Below, one piece after another: positions 60,385-64,000 of a stretch of DNA of 64,000 nt. Position numbers and translations under genes: made by a program. The stretch's first letter is position 1; each line of letters begins with the position of its first letter. The DNA lies in assembly GCF_002846415.1 (NCBI RefSeq), contig NZ_PJMX01000001.1:6014001-6078000 (forward strand). The letters run 5' to 3'. Under the pieces are notes generated by a model. That model was not told the origin of the DNA, searched no databases, and saw only the letters and a program-made list of their open reading frames with translations. The stretch comes from Streptomyces sp. TLI_146. GTDB taxonomy: Bacteria; Actinomycetota; Actinomycetes; Streptomycetales; Streptomycetaceae.

Positions 60385-61464
60385 ATGTTCGAGGCGGTCG
60401 AGGAACTGATCGGCGAACACGCCGGTCTGGAGAAGAAGCTCGCCGACCCTTCGGTCCACGCCGACCAGGCGAACGCGCGCAAGCTCAACAAGCGCTACGC
60501 CGAGCTGACGCCGATCGTCGGGACGTACCGCTCCTGGAAGCAGACGGGCGAGGACATCGAGACGGCCAAGGAGTTCGCGGCGGACGACCCCGACTTCGCG
60601 GCCGAGGTCAAGGAGCTGGAGAAGCAGCGCGAGGAGCTGACGGAGAAGCTGCGGCTGCTCCTGGTCCCGCGCGACCCCAGCGACGACAAGGACGTCCTCC
60701 TGGAGATCAAGGCGGGCGCGGGCGGCGACGAGTCGGCCCTGTTCGCCGGCGACCTGCTGCGGATGTATCTGCGGTACGCCGAGCGCGTCGGCTGGAAGAC
60801 CGAGATCATCGACGCCACCGAGTCCGAGCTGGGCGGCTACAAGGACGTCCAGGTCGCGGTGAAGACCAAGGGCGGCAACGGCGCCACCGAGCCCGGCCAG
60901 GGCGTCTGGGCGCGGCTGAAGTACGAGGGCGGGGTGCACCGCGTGCAGCGCGTGCCCGCCACCGAGTCGCAGGGCCGCATCCACACCTCCGCCGCCGGCG
61001 TGCTCGTCACGCCCGAGGCCGAGGAGGTCGACGTCGAGATCAACATGAACGACCTGCGCATCGACGTGTACCGCTCGTCGGGCCCCGGCGGCCAGTCCGT
61101 CAACACCACCGACTCGGCCGTGCGCATCACGCACGTCCCGACCGGTGTGGTCGCCTCCTGCCAGAACGAGAAGAGCCAGCTCCAGAACAAGGAGCAGGCC
61201 ATGCGCATCCTGCGCTCCCGGCTGCTCGCCGCCGCCCAGGAGAAGGCCGAGGCGGAGGCCGCCGACGCCCGGCGCAGCCAGGTGCGTACCGTGGACCGCT
61301 CCGAGAAGATCCGCACGTACAACTTCCCGGAGAACCGCATCTCGGACCACCGAGTCGGCTTCAAGGCGTACAACTTGGACCAGGTGCTCGACGGCGACCT
61401 GGACGCGATGATCCAGGCGTGCGTCGACGCCGACTCCGCCGCCAAGCTCGCCGCGGCGAGCTGA
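60385..61464 (+). CDS. prfA: Peptide chain release factor 1
   Basis: A 359-residue class I release factor reading UAA and UAG. GGQ motif in 'YRSSGPGGQSVNTTDSAVRI', stop-codon recognition PAT in 'RVPATESQGRIHTSAAGV'. ATG 60385 after AGGAG; a longer frame from 60115 overlaps rpmE. Followed by prmC, whose product methylates the GGQ glutamine. Confidence 0.97.
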   Translation: MFEAVEELIGEHAGLEKKLADPSVHADQANARKLNKRYAELTPIVGTYRSWKQTGEDIETAKEFAADDPDFAAEVKELEKQREELTEKLRLLLVPRDPSDDKDVLLEIKAGAGGDESALFAGDLLRMYLRYAERVGWKTEIIDATESELGGYKDVQVAVKTKGGNGATEPGQGVWARLKYEGGVHRVQRVPATESQGRIHTSAAGVLVTPEAEEVDVEINMNDLRIDVYRSSGPGGQSVNTTDSAVRITHVPTGVVASCQNEKSQLQNKEQAMRILRSRLLAAAQEKAEAEAADARRSQVRTVDRSEKIRTYNFPENRISDHRVGFKAYNLDQVLDGDLDAMIQACVDADSAAKLAAAS

Positions 61465-61539
61465 CACCCGTAAGACACCCGGCACTTCCCCCGCCGCACG
61501 ACCGGGCGGGGGAGGCCCATTGCAGCCCGGAGGACCAGC

Positions 61540-62421
61540 GTGCCGCAACATTCTGGGGGGCGAACCCCAGGCCCCCGCAGTGTGCTGCTCGCGGAGGTGG
61601 CCCAGGCCACCCAGCGGCTGGCCGACGCCGGCGTGCCCTCGCCGCGCTTCGACGCGGAGGAGCTCGCCGCGCACATCCACGGCGTCAAGCGGGGAGAGCT
61701 GCACCTGGTCAAGGACGCCGACTTCGACGCCCGGTACTGGGAGGCGATCGCCCGTCGTGAGGCGCGCGAGCCGCTCCAGCACATCACCGGGCGGGCGTTC
61801 TTCCGCTATCTGGAGCTCCAGGTCGGCCCCGGCGTCTTCGTGCCGCGCCCCGAGACCGAGTCGGTCGTCGGCTGGGCCATAGACGCCGTGCGCGCCATGG
61901 ACGTGGTCGAGCCGCTCATCGTCGACCTGTGCACCGGCTCCGGCGCGATCGCCCTCGCCATGGCCCAGGAGGTGCCCCGCTCGCGGGTGCACGCCGTGGA
62001 GCTGTCCGAGGACGCGCTCAACTGGACCCGCAAGAACGTCGAGGGCTCGCGCGTCGTGCTGCACCAGGGCGACGCCCTGACCGCGCTGCCCGAGCTGGAC
62101 GGCCAGGTCGACCTGGTCATCTCCAACCCGCCGTACATCCCGCTCACCGAGTGGGAGTACGTCGCCCCCGAGGCCCGGGACCACGACCCCGAGCTCGCCC
62201 TCTTCTCCGGCGAGGACGGCCTCGACACGATCCGGGGCATCGAGCGCACCGCCCACCGGCTGCTGCGGCCCGGCGGCCTCGTCGTGATCGAGCACGCCGA
62301 CACGCAGGGCGGCCAGGTGCCCTGGATCTTCAACGAGGAGGCCGGCTGGGCGGACGCGGCCGACCACCCCGACCTGAACAACCGTCCGCGCTTCGCCACG
62401 GCCCGCAAGGCCCTGCCGTGA
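61540..62421 (+). CDS. prmC: Release-factor glutamine N5-methyltransferase
   Basis: A 293-residue AdoMet methyltransferase. AdoMet loop 'VDLCTGSGAIALAMAQEV' (128-145), catalytic NPPY at 196-199 in 'DLVISNPPYIPLTEWEY', N-terminal helical substrate domain 'EVAQATQRLADAGVPSPRFD'. GTG 61540 behind GGAGG. Its TGA overlaps the next small ORF (GTGA). Confidence 0.94.
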   Translation: MPQHSGGRTPGPRSVLLAEVAQATQRLADAGVPSPRFDAEELAAHIHGVKRGELHLVKDADFDARYWEAIARREAREPLQHITGRAFFRYLELQVGPGVFVPRPETESVVGWAIDAVRAMDVVEPLIVDLCTGSGAIALAMAQEVPRSRVHAVELSEDALNWTRKNVEGSRVVLHQGDALTALPELDGQVDLVISNPPYIPLTEWEYVAPEARDHDPELALFSGEDGLDTIRGIERTAHRLLRPGGLVVIEHADTQGGQVPWIFNEEAGWADAADHPDLNNRPRFATARKALP

Positions 62422-62477
62422 CCGCCGTCACCCCCAACCGCTTCAAGACCGCGTACGTGTACGAGGAGGCCCCGTAA
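62418..62477 (+). CDS. 19-codon ORF linking prmC and the TsaC/Sua5 gene
   Basis: GTG 62418 overlaps the prmC stop (GTGA) and the frame VTAVTPNRFKTAYVYEEAP ends with TAA immediately before the ATG of the next gene. The GAGGAGG ribosome site of that gene lies inside it. Ribosomes finishing prmC could read this and deliver themselves to the next start, so it may serve translational coupling; whether the peptide matters is unknown. Confidence 0.45.
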   Translation: MTAVTPNRFKTAYVYEEAP

Positions 62478-63125
62478 ATGGCTCGGCGATACGACTGCAA
62501 CGACGCGACCGACCGCACGACCGGTCTGCGCGAGGCCGCCTCCGCAGTGCGCCGCGGTGAGCTCGTCGTCCTCCCGACGGACACCGTCTACGGCATCGGC
62601 GCCGACGCGTTCAGCTCCGAGGCCGTCGCTTCCCTGCTGGACGCCAAGGGCCGCGGCCGCAATATGCCCACCCCCGTCCTGATCGGGTCCCCGAACACGC
62701 TGCACGGCCTGGTCACGGACTTCACCGAGCAGGCGTGGGAGCTCGTCGACGCGTTCTGGCCGGGCGCCCTGACGCTGGTCGCCAAGCACCAGCCGTCCCT
62801 CCAGTGGGACCTGGGCGACACCCGGGGCACGGTCGCGATCCGGATGCCGCTGCACCCGGTCGCCATCGAGCTGCTCACCGAGGTCGGCCCGATGGCCGTC
62901 TCCTCCGCCAACCTCACCGGGCACCCCTCGCCCGAGGACTGCGACGCCGCGCAGGGGATGCTGGGCGACGCCGTGTCGGTGTACCTGGACGGCGGCCCCA
63001 CCCCGGGCATCGTCCCGTCGTCGATCGTCGACGTCACGGGCAAGGTGCCGGTGCTGCTGCGCGCGGGCGCGCTCGACGCCGACGAGCTGCGCAAGGTGGT
63101 ACCCGACCTCGAGGTGGCGAATTGA
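62478..63125 (+). CDS. L-threonylcarbamoyladenylate synthase (TsaC/Sua5 family)
   Basis: A 215-residue YrdC-fold enzyme for the first step of tRNA t6A37 synthesis (threonine, bicarbonate and ATP). Signature 'VVLPTDTVYGIGADAFSSEA', KGRGRNMPTPVLI, 'FWPGALTLVAKHQPSLQ', 'VAIRMPLHP' and 'AVSSANLTGHPSPEDCDAA'. ATG 62478 after GAGGAGG. Confidence 0.94.
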   Translation: MARRYDCNDATDRTTGLREAASAVRRGELVVLPTDTVYGIGADAFSSEAVASLLDAKGRGRNMPTPVLIGSPNTLHGLVTDFTEQAWELVDAFWPGALTLVAKHQPSLQWDLGDTRGTVAIRMPLHPVAIELLTEVGPMAVSSANLTGHPSPEDCDAAQGMLGDAVSVYLDGGPTPGIVPSSIVDVTGKVPVLLRAGALDADELRKVVPDLEVAN

Positions 63126-63772
63126 CAGCCCCTGAGACGGGGCGTGGCATAGGCACCGGGCTCACCGGCACCACCTTCCGCATCCTCCACGTCAGCACCG
63201 GCAACGTGTGCCGCTCGCCCATCACCGAGCGGCTGACCCGGCATGCCCTGACCGATCGCCTCGGCGACCCCTTCACGGGCGGTCTGATCGTGGAGAGCGC
63301 GGGTACCTGGGGCCACGAGGGCGCCCCGATGGAGGCCAACGCGGCAGCGGTCCTGGCGGACTTCGGCGCGGACGCCTCCGGCTTCACGGGGCGCGAGCTC
63401 CTGGACGAACACGTCATCACCGCGGACCTGGTCCTCACCGCCACCCGCGACCACCGCGCCCAGGTCATCTCCATGGGCCACTCGGCGGGCCTGCGCACCT
63501 TCACCCTGAAGGAGTTCACCCGCCTGGTCCGCGCCATAGACCCCACCACCCTGCCGGACGCCTCGCAGGAGGGCATGGTCGAGCGCGCCCGCGCCCTGGT
63601 CCGCGCGGCCGCGGCGCTGCGCGGCTGGCTGCTGGCCCCGAGCGCGGAGGCGGACGAGGTCAACGACCCGTACGGCGCCCCGATCACGTTCTTCCGCTCG
63701 ATCGGCGACGAGATCAATACGGCCCTGGAACCGGTCGTGACGGCCCTGACGGGTGTGCGCGCGCCGCACTGA
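63122..63772 (+). CDS. Low-molecular-weight PTPase-like protein with Ser at the nucleophile position
   Basis: A 216-residue protein of the LMW protein-tyrosine phosphatase fold. The P-loop reads ILHVS25TGNVC30R31SPITER, where active enzymes have C-x5-R-S with Cys at position 25. The general-acid DPY motif (EVNDPYGAP) is present. The Cys-to-Ser change should abolish normal phosphatase chemistry, so it is probably a phosphotyrosine-binding or otherwise repurposed protein (inference). TTG 63122 overlaps the preceding stop (TTGA) with GAGGTGG upstream. Confidence 0.85.
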   Translation: MTAPETGRGIGTGLTGTTFRILHVSTGNVCRSPITERLTRHALTDRLGDPFTGGLIVESAGTWGHEGAPMEANAAAVLADFGADASGFTGRELLDEHVITADLVLTATRDHRAQVISMGHSAGLRTFTLKEFTRLVRAIDPTTLPDASQEGMVERARALVRAAAALRGWLLAPSAEADEVNDPYGAPITFFRSIGDEINTALEPVVTALTGVRAPH

Positions 63773-63872
63773 CGCGAATCCACTGACGGGAATCCGTCGG
63801 GCGCCGGTGCGCGCGTCGGCCTACATTGGATCTGACGCCTCACACCACCCCCTGTCAGGCCCGGAGACCCCG

Positions 63873-64000
63873 ATGACGGTCACCACCGCAGCCGTGTCCG
63901 CTGCCCGCGCCACCGCCCCCGAGGGGGCGCTCGACGCCCTGCGGCGCCAAGATCCCGAGATCGCCGACGTGCTGCTCGGCGAGACGCGGCGGCAGGCCAC
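63873..64000 (+). CDS. glyA: Serine hydroxymethyltransferase (N-terminal part)
   Basis: The gene runs off the right edge after 42 codons. ATG 63873 behind GGAGA. 'GALDALRRQDPEIADVLLGE' followed by TRRQAT is typical of the first helix of GlyA, which interconverts serine and glycine with folate. TACATT at 63821-63826 is a possible -10. Confidence 0.75.
   Translation, partial: MTVTTAAVSAARATAPEGALDALRRQDPEIADVLLGETRRQA

Overview
The window is chromosomal DNA from a high-GC actinomycete, almost certainly a Streptomyces. The core genes run above 70% G+C, GTG and TTG starts are common, stop/start overlaps (ATGA, GTGA, TTGA) are frequent, and Streptomyces families are present (class F sortase, cupin/MFS pairs, an Arg/Gly-rich long Rho, a Ku with a histone-H1-like tail). 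From memory, not checked, the conserved genes lie in an order resembling the SCO5300-SCO5364 stretch of S. coelicolor, with accessory blocks inserted.

Layout. (1) 1-11.4 kb: the N-terminal part of a pseudokinase, a TetR gene with a divergent pair of di-iron proteins, a penicillin-binding protein/FtsW pair, small DUF genes, and a cell-envelope set (histidine kinase, lipoprotein, sortase). (2) 11.4-21.2 kb: a NERD-like gene, a split non-homologous end-joining set (separate ligase and polymerase genes plus Ku), an MFS pump, a cupin, an FAD monooxygenase and an AhpD-like protein. (3) 21.2-27.9 kb: a kdp potassium-pump operon preceded by a 27-residue membrane micro-ORF. An IS5-type insertion sequence sits between kdpC and kdpE and no kdpD is present. 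A 24-codon gene for the tiny ribosomal protein bL37 follows. (4) 28.0-35.2 kb: hemicellulose degradation, with a GH74 enzyme, a trimodular GH10-CBM13-GH62 enzyme, a 5 x 27-bp tandem repeat, and an ECF sigma factor. One polypeptide of this sigma factor carries sigma domains, a zinc-binding anti-sigma motif, membrane segments and a carbohydrate-binding AbfB domain.

(5) 35.47-48.95 kb: an integrated actinomycete conjugative-type element (AICE) in a tRNA-Arg(CCG) gene, bounded by a 108-bp direct repeat. It has intact int and xis genes. Its transfer gene and GntR regulator are both truncated at one deletion scar, and its replication initiator gene carries a frameshift. Its cargo is a phosphotransferase, an XRE regulator with small companions, and a lower-GC three-gene operon (ParB-like protein, Dam-type adenine methyltransferase, HEPN-like protein). 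That operon looks like an undescribed defence module. Next to the HEPN-like gene is a tRNA-like sequence whose arms are in permuted order.

(6) 49.0-64 kb: core metabolism and translation. It comprises a receiver-only protein, a DALR-domain gene with a one-base frameshift, lysA, hom-thrC-thrB, rho, an LCP ligase, rpmE, prfA, prmC, a 19-codon coupling ORF, a threonylcarbamoyl-AMP synthase, a phosphatase-like protein with Ser in place of the catalytic Cys, and the start of glyA.

The two most interesting systems are the one-piece sigma/anti-sigma/carbohydrate sensor beside arabinoxylan-degrading enzymes, and the ParB-methylase-HEPN operon with its permuted tRNA-like neighbour. Both frameshifts (45.65 and 50.93 kb) are a missing G in a G-run, so sequencing error has to be excluded before either gene is called dead.
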